Assembly: GCF_000467855.2 (NCBI RefSeq)
Contig: NZ_KI259221.1
Span: forward strand, 1-57,063
Direction of reading: 5' to 3'
DNA: 57,063 nucleotides
Source of the DNA: Porphyromonas sp. oral taxon 278 str. W7784
GTDB taxonomy: Bacteria > Bacteroidota > Bacteroidia > Bacteroidales > Porphyromonadaceae
A model generated the notes under the pieces. It made no database searches. It was not told the origin of the DNA and was given only the letters and a program-made list of their open reading frames with translations. Both the position numbers and the translations under genes were made by a program. Below, one piece after another: positions 1-7,759 of the stretch (position 1 is the stretch's first letter; every line of letters begins with the position of its first letter).

Positions 1-32
1 TCCTGCGAGATGAGGGGGCGGGGGCTTTACTT
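1..32. repeat. Left inverted repeat of AT-rich cassette (half hairpin)
   Basis: The first 32 bases are the exact reverse complement of 1758-1789. At the right end the same sequence forms one arm plus loop of a full GC-rich hairpin, so the window very probably starts inside the matching left hairpin. The two copies enclose a two-gene, AT-rich segment. A 32-base perfect match is far beyond chance in 57 kb. Confidence 0.85.
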
Positions 33-70
33 TAGTCTCAGCTTAAAGATAAGCCTTATAGTAGTGAAAG

Positions 71-529
71 TTATCGCTTATTTATGATCTGATCCTCAAG
101 GTCTGTTTTAAACTTATATATCGCATAGATACTACGTATATTGTAAACTAGTGATTGTGCTATAAGTATAAAGGATAATACACCTATGTTGAATGGCAAG
201 ACTAGTCTAGGTAGGTTTATCGATAAAGGTGGAATTTTAATTGTTGCAATAAGTAGTGCTAAAGAGGCTATCCCAAAGTCACATACCAAGCTATTTAAGA
301 GTAGACGAATATTTCCTTTTAACTTATCTCTAGCTCTTGGTTCTATCACTTCTTTAAAATCTAGTGAGATTGTCATGCTGATGGACAGGGAGGAAGCTAC
401 GCCGACAACTGTATATAAAGCATTAATAACCGATGTCGAAGGAGAAAATGAAGTTTCGGATGATAGTAGCATAGTGAGAGCTCCTGCCACTAACATCTGT
501 TGGATTAGTCGCTTCGCTATTGTATTCAT
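71..529 (-). CDS. Small multi-pass membrane protein of unknown function
   Basis: I do not recognise this 152-residue protein. It has about four hydrophobic stretches: around residues 10-25 (weak), 35-55, 80-98 (VCDFGIASLALLIATI) and 110-130 (NIGVLSFILIAQSLVYNI), with a short charged loop near 58-72 (FKEVIEPRARDKLKG) and a polar C-terminus. An ATG lies at 535, but the ATG at 529 gives a 4-base ATGA overlap with the stop of the upstream 309-residue gene, so translational coupling favours 529. It is the second gene of a two-gene unit. The base composition is much more AT-rich than the neighbouring housekeeping genes, which suggests horizontal acquisition. A membrane partner beside a cytosolic protein is a common layout in defence or toxin modules, but nothing here proves that. 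Confidence 0.7.
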   Translation of the reverse strand: MNTIAKRLIQQMLVAGALTMLLSSETSFSPSTSVINALYTVVGVASSLSISMTISLDFKEVIEPRARDKLKGNIRLLLNSLVCDFGIASLALLIATIKIPPLSINLPRLVLPFNIGVLSFILIAQSLVYNIRSIYAIYKFKTDLEDQIINKR

Positions 530-1455
530 AAGCATACTTTTCCATCTATGAGTTCAGGAATTCTATTGTGGAAATCCTCCATTTTCTGCTTTAAGGCTTC
601 TTCATCGACCTGGTGAGAGATAAACGGCACTCCAACTTCGGTCGTGATACGTACATCACATCCACTATACTTATGTCCTTTCTTGTCTACGATTGTTATA
701 CCTAATTCTTCGTTACCAAGAGCTGCAATTCCTCCAACCAGATTTTGGTAGGTTTCCGGATCCATATCACGAGGTTTTCCCTTAAAGTTTAGGACGAGTT
801 TAGCACCTATGAGCCCATGGTCGATGATTTTTTGTGCATCTCCAATGCCTGGTAGGCTAGGAAGTAAATCCTGAAGAATACTTGAGTTGAGTGCGAAGAT
901 AGAACGTTTTTGCTGAATGGAAAAAGTGGTACCTCCATTACCTAACTCAATAGCTTTAAGTTCTTTGAATGGTAAGGCTTTTGGGGGGCGAACCGCAGGT
1001 TGGAGATCATATAGTTGGTCATCTCTTGTGTCGTCAACTAGCCAGTTTAGGTATACGGTTATCCGTCCTTTCGAGGAGGTTCCAGGAAGATTTGTCACTA
1101 AGAATTTTCCATCAGTGAGGAAGTAGAAGTGATCTTTATAGGTCTCACCCTCATGACGGTCACTTAGCTCTCGTATGTCGAAGGTGTTTCTATCTAGGAT
1201 CTGATCTGACAGAGGGTTTCGTAAATCATCTCGTCGAATGCGTACAAGAGTACCAAAAAGGTAGCGATTTGATGGCCCCCAAATGAAGGCAGATAGGACC
1301 TCTGAATCAATGTCATTAATTTGTCGCTTTCGGTCTCTTATTGTTGGTTTGCTCTTTAGTGCTTCCTGTAGTTCCTTGAGAAAGGAGTCAGTAGAGGATG
1401 TAAGGCAAGTAGATAACACAAGGAAGGCCCGTAGTTTCACTTTCCGTTGTTCCAT
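526..1455 (-). CDS. Cytosolic protein of unknown function, first gene of the cassette
   Basis: 309 residues, no signal peptide and no membrane segment. I do not recognise the family with confidence. The N-terminal half contains a beta-rich looking stretch (LFGTLVRIRRDDL near residues 66-78, then KDHFYFLTDGKFLVTNLPG near 107-125) reminiscent in layout of uncharacterised abortive-infection-type sensor proteins. The C-terminal half ends with an acidic helical stretch (EEALKQKMEDFHNRIPEL). The start is the ATG at 1455. A TATCTTTG element at 1620-1627 on the same strand would give a leader of about 155 bases. Codon use is AT-rich compared with the rest of the window. The downstream membrane protein overlaps its stop codon by 4 bases, so the two probably act together. 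Confidence 0.7.
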   Translation of the reverse strand: MEQRKVKLRAFLVLSTCLTSSTDSFLKELQEALKSKPTIRDRKRQINDIDSEVLSAFIWGPSNRYLFGTLVRIRRDDLRNPLSDQILDRNTFDIRELSDRHEGETYKDHFYFLTDGKFLVTNLPGTSSKGRITVYLNWLVDDTRDDQLYDLQPAVRPPKALPFKELKAIELGNGGTTFSIQQKRSIFALNSSILQDLLPSLPGIGDAQKIIDHGLIGAKLVLNFKGKPRDMDPETYQNLVGGIAALGNEELGITIVDKKGHKYSGCDVRITTEVGVPFISHQVDEEALKQKMEDFHNRIPELIDGKVCL

Positions 1456-1619
1456 GATTCTTTTAATCGGAGGTTAGAGGAGGATATAGGTGAGGACTTG
1501 TTATTGAGAGGGAAAATCAGAGGTGCTGATAATACTATCATATGGAAACTAGCAGAAACGGGCAATACAAGAAAAGCCTATAGGGGCAAGTTCCCAAGTC
1601 TTAATTCTAGATTTCTCCA

Positions 1620-1627
1620 CAAAGATA
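1620..1627 (-). promoter_or_regulatory. Candidate -7 element for the cassette genes
   Basis: TATCTTTG on the minus strand matches the Bacteroidota TAnnTTTG -7 consensus. No TTG was found at the expected -33 distance. It would leave an unusually long leader of roughly 155 bases before the ATG at 1455. Confidence 0.4.
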
Positions 1628-1757
1628 GCTAAACTTGCTTGTTTCTGAGATTAGGATATTGAATGAAAGCAACGTTCGTTTATAGCACGAGGGAGAAGAG
1701 TGCTGAGCTCCCTTGCTGTGAGGAATTCTCGAGCCTTTAGAGGAGAGGTTCTTCAAT

Positions 1758-1807
1758 AAGTAAAGCCCCCGCCCCCTCATCTCGCAGGATGGGAGGGCGG
1801 GGGCTTT
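1758..1807. terminator. GC-rich hairpin; right inverted repeat of the cassette
   Basis: Arms AAAGCCCCCGCCC and GGGCGGGGGCTTT around a loop with ATCTCGCAGGAT form a strong stem flanked by A and T runs, so it could terminate transcription in both directions. Bases 1758-1789 are repeated exactly, in inverted orientation, at 1-32. Confidence 0.75.
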
Positions 1808-1814
1808 GTCGATG

Positions 1815-1952
1815 GATGCTACTTAGCCTCCTTGGCGGATGCTACTAGCCTTGCTCTGTGGGTGGCACTTGTCTTGCTCTGTGAGTGTGACTTGTCTTGC
1901 TCGGTAGGTACCACTTGCCTTACTCCGTAGATGCCACCTGCTTTATCGGAGG
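1815..1952. repeat. 23-bp degenerate tandem array, six units
   Basis: Six consecutive 23-base units start at 1815, 1838, 1861, 1884, 1907 and 1930. They share the pattern G-R-T-G/A-N-Y-A-C-T-T-G-Y-C-T-T-R-C-T-C with diverged ends. More decayed units may continue to about 1985. No open reading frame is maintained across it. P. gingivalis carries 23-nt tandem repeat elements called BrickBuilt (recalled from the literature); the unit length matches, but I cannot compare sequences here. Confidence 0.8.
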
Positions 1953-1985
1953 GGGCTAGGTATTCTTGCTCCCTTGGGGCGGGGA

Positions 1986-2480
1986 CTAGTGCCCGTGGGG
2001 GACGTACTTGCGTTTTCCGCTGAAGCTCTCTACGTCGATGCGGATGATGGCGGTGCGGTGGAAGGACTTCTCGACATATACCTTCCCTAGCTCGAGGTCA
2101 TCAGGGCAGAGCTTCTCCAGAAGAAGGTGGAGGGCATGACGTCGCTCCTCTTCGGAGAGGTCTATATGAGCAGTGCCTCGGAGGATCACGCTCTCGTACT
2201 CGGTGGTGAACTTGCTCGGTAGCAGGTGCACCCGCCCGACGATACAGAGGGAGACCTGGCTGTGCTTGGCCAGAGCTCGGAGCTTCTTGCCTTCGGGGGC
2301 GCAATGGATATAGATACAGCTTGCTCCGTCCCAGATGTGATTGATGGGGATGCCATAGGGCGCTCCCTCCTCGTCGATCATGGAGAGGACTCCGTATTCA
2401 GCTTGCTGGAGGAGCTCGAGGGCACGTGCTTCGTCGAGGAGACGATCTCGTCGCCGGACGTCGTCATTGCAGTAGTTCAT
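1986..2480 (-). CDS. Pyridoxamine 5'-phosphate oxidase-like flavoprotein (Nim-related)
   Basis: 164 residues with the split-barrel fold signature of the PNPOx-like / NimA family: an N-terminal helix (EARALELLQQAEYGVLSM), then YGIPINHIWDG near residues 42-52, IYIHCAPEGKKLRAL near 56-70, and VSLCIVG near 76-82. Members bind FMN and some reduce nitroimidazoles or other small electrophiles; many are of unknown substrate. The length is typical of the family. The gene lies 51 bases downstream of the endonuclease-fold gene on the same strand and could be co-transcribed. The assignment to the superfamily is firm, but a role in drug resistance is only a possibility. Confidence 0.85.
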   Translation of the reverse strand: MNYCNDDVRRRDRLLDEARALELLQQAEYGVLSMIDEEGAPYGIPINHIWDGASCIYIHCAPEGKKLRALAKHSQVSLCIVGRVHLLPSKFTTEYESVILRGTAHIDLSEEERRHALHLLLEKLCPDDLELGKVYVEKSFHRTAIIRIDVESFSGKRKYVPHGH

Positions 2481-2531
2481 AGCTTGAGGTATATCTAGGT
2501 GGATCTTAGTATGAGAGAGGGAAGAGAGAGG

Positions 2532-3449
2532 TTACTTCCCTTGGTAGACGAGCTTAGCCAGCACGGGGTAGTGGTCGGAGGGAGCACGGCGGATGTGCTT
2601 CTTGAGCTTCAGTTCCTCGGGGGCATTACCACTGCCTTGAGTTGTGGCCTGAGGTTTCTCCGTCCAGTAGCTATCCGTTAGGATGGCGTAGCGTCGTACA
2701 CGGAAGCCTTGGGAGACGAAGATATGGTCAATACGGCTCTCTGTCTTCAGCTCCGTGTCGAAGTCATTGAAGGTCCCATTGGGGGCTAAGCGTCGCTCAG
2801 CGTAGGTGAAGGCATCTTGGAGTCCCGAGGAGGAGAGGATGGTGAAGACCTCGTCCGTCTGGTCTACGTTGAAGTCCCCTGTCAGTATCACGGGGCTGGA
2901 GGGACCAGCGATCTCTTGGATCTTCTTGAGTACGAGCCTGGCTGACTCACGGCGTGCTACCCGACCCACGTGATCAAGGTGGAGGTTGAAGAAGTAGAAT
3001 CGGAGCTGGGTACGCTTGTCTACGAACTCTCCCCAGGAGCAGATACGGATGCAGGCAGCATCCCACCCCAGCTGAGGGCGGTCAGGGGTCTCGCTGAGCC
3101 AGAAGTTGCCACTACGGATCTTGGTGAGGCGGTCTCTATGGTAGAAGATCGCCGAGTACTCGCCTCCCTCCCTGCCGTCATCACGCCCCACGCCGATGTA
3201 GTCATACTCGGGAAGTCCCTTCGTGAGGTCGTTAAGCTGATGCACCTTAGCCTCCTGCGTGCCGAAGATGTCCGGTTCTTCGAAGTTGATGAGATCACAG
3301 ATGAGGGGACAGCGTTGCGCCCAGCCATTGCCTCGCTTAGCATCTTCAGGATTGTCGTAGCGGATATTGTAGCTCCCTACGAAGAGGCTCTGTGCTTGGA
3401 TCCCGAGGATAGGGGCGAGGCAGAGGAGCAAGAAGAATAGTCGCTTCAT
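2532..3449 (-). CDS. Secreted endonuclease/exonuclease/phosphatase-family protein
   Basis: 305 residues starting MKRLFFLLLCLAPILGIQAQ, a clear signal peptide. The mature part shows the EEP metal-dependent hydrolase motifs in order: SYNIRYDN near 27-34, a GTQEAKVHQ active-site glutamate near 65-73, the GDDGREGGEY stretch, FNLHLDHVG, ILTGDFNV near 190-197, and the terminal SDHYPVLA. An in-frame ATG exists at 3554, but it overlaps a TATATTTG promoter element and lacks a signal sequence, so the ATG at 3449 is preferred. Likely an exported phosphodiesterase acting on nucleic acids, phospholipids or phosphosugars; the substrate cannot be told from the sequence. The PNPOx-like gene follows after 51 bases. 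Confidence 0.88.
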   Translation of the reverse strand: MKRLFFLLLCLAPILGIQAQSLFVGSYNIRYDNPEDAKRGNGWAQRCPLICDLINFEEPDIFGTQEAKVHQLNDLTKGLPEYDYIGVGRDDGREGGEYSAIFYHRDRLTKIRSGNFWLSETPDRPQLGWDAACIRICSWGEFVDKRTQLRFYFFNLHLDHVGRVARRESARLVLKKIQEIAGPSSPVILTGDFNVDQTDEVFTILSSSGLQDAFTYAERRLAPNGTFNDFDTELKTESRIDHIFVSQGFRVRRYAILTDSYWTEKPQATTQGSGNAPEELKLKKHIRRAPSDHYPVLAKLVYQGK

Positions 3450-3540
3450 ACTTATATATAGTTCGTGTCGGTCGGCTCTATGGGTGGGGAGAGGGTGCCC
3501 GTAGTCGTGGGGCTGGCCCCTTCCCCTAGGTGGAGCTATG

Positions 3541-3548
3541 CAAATATA
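3541..3548 (-). promoter_or_regulatory. -7 element for the endonuclease-fold gene
   Basis: TATATTTG on the minus strand, 91 bases before the ATG at 3449. The leader between them contains a G/C-rich segment able to fold. No -33 TTG was seen at the right distance. Confidence 0.5.
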
Positions 3549-3653
3549 CATCAATACTTTTCCCCTTGTTCTAGGCTACTAGGGTGAGGGCGCTTACCCT
3601 ACCTAAATACCCCTTTCTATGGGGGAGACCTAGGGTATTCTCTAGTGCTTCTA

Positions 3654-3685
3654 TTTGGAGCGTAATGAAACTTGTACTACCTTTG
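3654..3685 (+). promoter_or_regulatory. Promoter of tRNA-Asp
   Basis: TTTG at 3654-3657 and TACCTTTG at 3678-3685 are spaced by 20 bases, matching the Bacteroidota -33/-7 promoter. The mature tRNA begins 13 bases downstream. Confidence 0.75.
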
Positions 3686-3698
3686 CAGTGAACAAAAC

Positions 3699-3772
3699 GG
3701 TGTGGTAGTTCAGCTGGTTAGAATACCTGCCTGTCACGCAGGGGGTCGCGGGTTCGAGTCCCGTCCATACCG
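3699..3772 (+). tRNA. tRNA-Asp (anticodon GTC)
   Basis: The acceptor arms GGTGTGG and CCATACC pair over seven positions with one G-U. The anticodon stem CCTGC/GCAGG encloses CTGTCAC, which gives anticodon GTC. The T loop is TTCGAGT on a GCGGG/CCCGT stem. The discriminator is G, as usual for aspartate. CCA is not encoded. Confidence 0.96.
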
Positions 3773-3784
3773 CTTACTGATAGA

Positions 3785-3818
3785 GGTAGAGCACGAGCGA
3801 TCGTGCTCTACCTTTTTT
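3785..3818 (+). terminator. Rho-independent terminator after tRNA-Asp
   Basis: A perfect 12-bp stem, GGTAGAGCACGA with TCGTGCTCTACC, has a 4-base loop and is followed by six T. Confidence 0.93.
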
Positions 3819-3954
3819 ATTAGCTCTGTGCACTCGCTCCTCGCTCCCATGGGTAGACCCTGGAGGGAGGAGTGGGGAAGTGAAGGCGGGGAGGATAGCT
3901 CTATTTTAGAGCTTATTATGCTACGTAGACTGAGGTAGCCTCTGTGCTTTTCAT

Positions 3955-3962
3955 TATCTTTG
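3955..3962 (+). promoter_or_regulatory. -7 element of parE
   Basis: TATCTTTG lies 31 bases before the ATG at 3993. It covers an upstream in-frame TTG at 3960, which therefore cannot be the start codon. Confidence 0.6.
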
Positions 3963-3992
3963 GTGCACAAAAACAAGAAGGACGTACTATTC

Positions 3993-5948
3993 ATGGATCT
4001 TTTAGAACAGAAGACAGTAGACTATAGCGATAGTGATATCAAGACCCTAGAATGGGATGAACATATCCGCCGTCGCCCGGGGATGTACATCGGTAAGCTC
4101 GGTGATGGTACCCATGCTGACGACGGTATATATGTCCTGCTCAAAGAAGTACTTGACAACTCCATCGACGAGTATGTCATGGGTGCTGGCAAGAAGGTCG
4201 AGATCACGATCCATGAAGGAGAAGTGACGGTCCGTGACTACGGGCGAGGTATCCCCTTGGGTAAGCTCATCGACGCCACGAGCAAGATGAATACAGGGGG
4301 GAAGATCGACTCTAAAGCCTTCAAGAAGTCCGTTGGTCTCAACGGGGTGGGGATTAAGGCGGTCAATGCCCTCTCCATACACTGCGAGATCACCGTCTGG
4401 CGTGAAGGTCTGACCAAGACAGTACGCTATTCGCATGCCAAGCTCCTAGAGGAGACGGAGGCCGTACCTACTACAGAGCCCTCGGGGACACGAGTAGTCT
4501 TCCGTCCCGACAGCGAGCTTTTCCGAGGCTACGAGTACAAGGATGAGTTCGTCGAGACGATGGTGAAGAACTACTCCTTCCTCAATGCAGGCCTTACCCT
4601 TACCTATAATGGCAGGCGCTACCTCTCCAAGCGAGGTCTAGCCGATCTCCTCGAGGAGAACATGACCGAAGAAGCGCTCTATCCCCTCATTCACCTCAAG
4701 GAAGACGATGTCGAGATCGTGCTTACCCATACCACACAGGTAGGGGAAGACTTCTACAGTTTCGTCAATGGACAGAACACCACCCAAGGTGGTACTCACC
4801 TCTCGGCATTTAAGGAAGCAGTAGCCCGTGTCATTAAGGACTTCTTCGGTAAGAACTTCGATTATAGGGACATTCGATACGGGATGGCGGCAGCCATTAG
4901 CATTAAGATCGAGGAGCCCGTCTTCGAGAGTCAGACCAAGACGAAGCTAGGGTCGAAGGATATGGAGCCCGACGGGCGAAGCATCCAGAAGTTCCTCAAT
5001 GACTTCCTCGGAAAAGAACTGGATAACTATCTGCATATCCACCCAGAAGACGCTGGGATCATGCTTCAGAAGATCCAGGAGAGCGAACGGGAGCGCAAGA
5101 GCCTCAGCGGTGTCGCTAAGCTCGCTCGTGAACGGGCGAAGAAGGCGAGTCTGCATAACAAGAAGCTCCGTGACTGCACTATTCACTTCAATGACCCCAA
5201 AGCCAAAGAGCCCGAGCGTACCAGTCTCTTCATCACCGAGGGAAACTCTGCAAGCGGATCGATCACCACTTGTCGTGACCCCAAGTATCAAGCTGTCTTC
5301 AGCCTTCGTGGTAAGCCTCTGAACTGCTACGGACAGAGCAAGAAGGTGGTCTATGAGAATGAGGAATTCAACCTCCTACAAGCTGCACTTAATATCGAGG
5401 ATGGCCTAGACGGACTCCGCTACAACCGTATCATCATCGCTACCGATGCCGATGATGACGGGATGCACATCCGCCTACTGCTGATCACCTTCTTCCTGCA
5501 GTTCTTCCCCGAGCTGGTGCGTAGAGGTCACGTCTTCATCCTAGAGACGCCCCTCTTCCGTGTCTTCTTGCCCAAGGAGCATAAGAAGTCTGATAACTTC
5601 ATGACCTCCTCACCGACAGCTAAGAAGAAGGGCCGAGGCAAGAAGAAGGAGAAGGACGAGGCTGAGCCCGCTGAGGAACTAGTGACGAATATCTACTGCT
5701 ACAACGAGGCACAGAAGCAGGAGGCCCTTCGCAAGCTCGGCAAGCGAGCACTGGTCACTCGATTCAAGGGGCTGGGGGAGATCTCTCCCGAGCAGTTCAA
5801 GGACTGGATCAGCGAAGAGAATATCAAGCTCGACCCGATACGCCTACGCAAGGAGGACAATCTGAGTAGTCTCCTGATGTTCTACATGGGGAAGAATACC
5901 CCCGAGCGCCAGAGCTTCATCATCGACAACCTCGTCGTCGACGAATAG
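3993..5948 (+). CDS. parE: DNA topoisomerase IV subunit B
   Basis: 651-residue ATPase subunit of the type IIA topoisomerase that unlinks daughter chromosomes. The GHKL ATP site shows EVLDNSIDE near residue 52, the [10 protein letters not shown] loop and [13 protein letters not shown]. The transducer lysine region is [10 protein letters not shown]. The TOPRIM domain shows [10 protein letters not shown] near 414 and [11 protein letters not shown] near 483. The SASGS and DDDG wording, and the divergence from the second subunit-B gene at 13602, identify ParE rather than GyrB. A Lys/Glu-rich insert ([16 protein letters not shown]) sits near residue 545. parC is not next to it in this window. The ATG at 3993 was chosen because of the promoter position. 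Confidence 0.93.
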   Translation: MDLLEQKTVDYSDSDIKTLEWDEHIRRRPGMYIGKLGDGTHADDGIYVLLKEVLDNSIDEYVMGAGKKVEITIHEGEVTVRDYGRGIPLGKLIDATSKMNTGGKIDSKAFKKSVGLNGVGIKAVNALSIHCEITVWREGLTKTVRYSHAKLLEETEAVPTTEPSGTRVVFRPDSELFRGYEYKDEFVETMVKNYSFLNAGLTLTYNGRRYLSKRGLADLLEENMTEEALYPLIHLKEDDVEIVLTHTTQVGEDFYSFVNGQNTTQGGTHLSAFKEAVARVIKDFFGKNFDYRDIRYGMAAAISIKIEEPVFESQTKTKLGSKDMEPDGRSIQKFLNDFLGKELDNYLHIHPEDAGIMLQKIQESERERKSLSGVAKLARERAKKASLHNKKLRDCTIHFNDPKAKEPERTSLFITEGNSASGSITTCRDPKYQAVFSLRGKPLNCYGQSKKVVYENEEFNLLQAALNIEDGLDGLRYNRIIIATDADDDGMHIRLLLITFFLQFFPELVRRGHVFILETPLFRVFLPKEHKKSDNFMTSSPTAKKKGRGKKKEKDEAEPAEELVTNIYCYNEAQKQEALRKLGKRALVTRFKGLGEISPEQFKDWISEENIKLDPIRLRKEDNLSSLLMFYMGKNTPERQSFIIDNLVVDE

Positions 5949-5984
5949 CCCTCGCCAAGGGTGCTTCCATCGCCCCACTACAAG

Positions 5985-6030
5985 AAAAGAGGCCCCGCCG
6001 TAAGTCTGATCTTACGGAGGGGCCTCTTTT
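5985..6030. terminator. Bidirectional terminator between parE and the Cys-rich gene
   Basis: A long stem, AAAAGAGGCCCCGCCGTAAG with CTTACGGAGGGGCCTCTTTT, with A and T tracts on both sides, lies between two convergent genes. Confidence 0.9.
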
Positions 6031-6059
6031 GCTAGGTGATAGCTCCTAGGGCTAGGGGC

Positions 6060-6596
6060 TTACTTCTTCTTAGCCTTGCAGCATTCCTTCTTCGCTGCCT
6101 GCTCCTTGCAGTCACCCTGCTTAGCGCAGTCCTTCTTAGCGGTGGAGTCAGCGCACTTCATACCTTGACCACACTCAGAGGCGCCCTTCTTGCAGGCTTC
6201 AGTGGCCTTAGCATCCTTCTTGTCGCAAGCCTTGCCATCCTTGGAGCAGCAGCTCTTGCCGTCCTTCTTGTCGCAGCTCTTAGCGTCCTTGTCGCATGCC
6301 TTACCGTCCTTCTTGTCACAGCACTTGGCATCCATAGAGGCACAAGTCTTAGCTGCATCCTTGGAGCAAGCTACCTGCTTACCCTTGCACTTCTTTGCTC
6401 CTTCGGGGGTAGAGCAGAGCGAACCTTCCTTGCAGTCGCACTCCTTCGTCTTACCCGAGCAACATGTTGCCTTCTTAGTAGTATCGGTCTTCGCCTGGGC
6501 TTCCTTCTTGACCGCGTCCTGCTTCTCTGGGGTTTGTGCCGAAGCGCTTACGCCGAGGGCAAAGAGGCATGCTACGGCGAAAATGAATCTCTTCAT
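6060..6596 (-). CDS. Secreted Cys/Lys-rich repetitive protein, putative metal-binding
   Basis: 178 residues. An N-terminal signal peptide (MKRFIFAVACLFALGVSASA, then Q) is followed by a mature region made almost only of Lys, Cys, Asp, Ala and Gly. I count 22 cysteines in the mature part, including CC pairs (ATCCSG, KCCDKK, KSCCSK, KECCKA) and a loose repeat C-D-K-K-D-G-K-X-C around residues 92-128. No enzyme domain is visible. The composition resembles metallothionein-like or cysteine-motif proteins, so periplasmic metal binding or a disulfide-rich coat role are both open. The gene stands alone, convergent with parE, behind a long intergenic region with tandem repeats. Family not recognised. 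Confidence 0.75.
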   Translation of the reverse strand: MKRFIFAVACLFALGVSASAQTPEKQDAVKKEAQAKTDTTKKATCCSGKTKECDCKEGSLCSTPEGAKKCKGKQVACSKDAAKTCASMDAKCCDKKDGKACDKDAKSCDKKDGKSCCSKDGKACDKKDAKATEACKKGASECGQGMKCADSTAKKDCAKQGDCKEQAAKKECCKAKKK

Positions 6597-6749
6597 GATT
6601 GTTTTTGTTAGGTTGTTAATATTGTTATCCTGAGGGTGAAAGACGGGACTCCCGAGCAGTAAAGCTAGTGAAAGAGCCTTACAAGGCGGGGTGTCTCAGA
6701 GATTCTCTCCTCAGGGTAAGTAAAAGGTGGGCTAGCGAAAAAGTTCACG

Positions 6750-6858
6750 AGAAGCACTATTTTATTTCCCTAGAGGCGCTACTGCTACCTCTTCGGTGGC
6801 ACTACTGGCACCTCCTCGGAGGCGCTAGTAGTGCTTCCCTCGGGTCGTACCCGCTCCC
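6750..6858. repeat. 23-bp degenerate tandem array
   Basis: At least three units are clear at 6773-6795, 6796-6818 and 6819-6842 (the last with one extra base), with the pattern R-G-G-C-R-C-T-A-C-T and a C-C-T-C-N-T-C-G-G end. A decayed unit precedes them. The unit length and the opening GGTGGCACT are shared with the array at 1815-1952. The rest of the 6597-7063 gap holds only the promoter at 6987. Confidence 0.65.
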
Positions 6859-6986
6859 GAAAAGTAGGGGAGAGGAAGGCCCTCGCTCATGCCTCTCTAG
6901 CACCCTCTTTGAGGCACTTCGCCTCCTCTCTGGAGTGCGGTGAGCACGGAGCAAAGCAGGGAGCTCGCTCATCCCTGTAGAATATG

Positions 6987-6994
6987 TATATTTG
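6987..6994 (+). promoter_or_regulatory. -7 element for the 7064-9887 operon
   Basis: TATATTTG lies 69 bases before the ATG at 7064. No -33 TTG at the usual distance. Confidence 0.5.
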
Positions 6995-7063
6995 TCTTCC
7001 AAATATTGACTTCGCCGATAGGGGGAGACCAGCGCTGGAGCACCCCGTCAGCACCTACTATCT

Positions 7064-7756
7064 ATGCAGTATCCACTCCCTCGCTTCCGACATAGAGGAG
7101 CTCTGAGCCATGCCTGGACGATCCTTCGTTCGCACCCTCGTCTCTTCATCTATCCCACCCTCATCGCTCTACTCTCCTTGGCCCTTGCTGTCTACTTCTG
7201 GCCAGTACGAGGGACGATCGTCGCTGGAGCGACGCCTGAGGCAGATCCCACCTTGGCTATCCATCAGGTTCAGCACACCCTTGGGCTTGTCCTCAGGCAG
7301 TCGCTACTGAGCCTCGGCCTTTGCCTTCTGCTGGGGGGGCAGATCCTCCGTCTCTTCGCTGAAGAGGAGCCCGAAGTACAGCCTCTCGGGAGGAGTGTAC
7401 TCAAGTTTGTCCTCAGCCTGCTCCAAGCGCTCCTGCTCACCCTCATCACAGGTCTCGGCTCCCTCTTCATCCTGATCCCTGGCTTCTACCTCGCCACCCG
7501 CCTCTCCCTGACGCCTTGGCTGTATCTCGATGGGAAGGCAGGCTTCTGGGGGTCCTTCAAGCTCTCGTGGCAGCGTACCGCAAGGCACTTCTACGTGCTC
7601 CTGCCGATGTGGGGCTTTGCTCTACTCTTCACTGTAGGTGTCGTCGTGACACTTGGGCTGGGGCTCATCCCTCTGCTCCCCTTAGGGATGCTCTATCTCT
7701 GTATCCTCTACCGCTATCTACTAGAGATCCCTCAGGAGACACTCCCCCGACGCTAG
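7064..7756 (+). CDS. Integral membrane protein, unknown function
   Basis: 230 residues. Hydrophobic segments lie near 28-47 (LFIYPTLIALLSLALAVYFW), 75-95 (LVLRQSLLSLGLCLLLGG), 115-145 (a long stretch ending FILIPGFYLATR) and 180-220 (two segments with VGVVVTLGLGLIPLLPLGM). The topology and the GFYLATRLSLTPWLYLD-like segment recall the membrane part of glycerophosphodiester phosphodiesterase / DUF975-type proteins, but I cannot place it surely. It is the first gene of a three-gene plus-strand set; the next ATG is 3 bases after its stop. Confidence 0.75.
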   Translation: MQYPLPRFRHRGALSHAWTILRSHPRLFIYPTLIALLSLALAVYFWPVRGTIVAGATPEADPTLAIHQVQHTLGLVLRQSLLSLGLCLLLGGQILRLFAEEEPEVQPLGRSVLKFVLSLLQALLLTLITGLGSLFILIPGFYLATRLSLTPWLYLDGKAGFWGSFKLSWQRTARHFYVLLPMWGFALLFTVGVVVTLGLGLIPLLPLGMLYLCILYRYLLEIPQETLPRR

Positions 7757-7759
7757 GCG

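Noticed and set aside
1441-1541. A 34-codon upstream open frame overlapping the start of the 309-residue gene
   Set aside because: Possible leader peptide, but no ribosome-binding signal or conservation can be shown, and chance frames of this size are common in AT-rich DNA.
1815-1952. CRISPR array
   Set aside because: Units are contiguous and diverged with no unique spacers between identical repeats, and no cas gene is near. The same holds for the other arrays in the window.
3482-3497. GGGTGGGGAGAGGGTG shared with 21063-21078
   Set aside because: A 16-base match in G-rich sequence is expected about once by chance in a window of this size; flanks do not match.
6036-6633. Long plus-strand frames opposite the Cys-rich gene, rich in Leu and Ser/Gln
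   Set aside because: They are mirror images of the Lys/Cys codon repeats of the minus-strand gene, which has a proper signal peptide.
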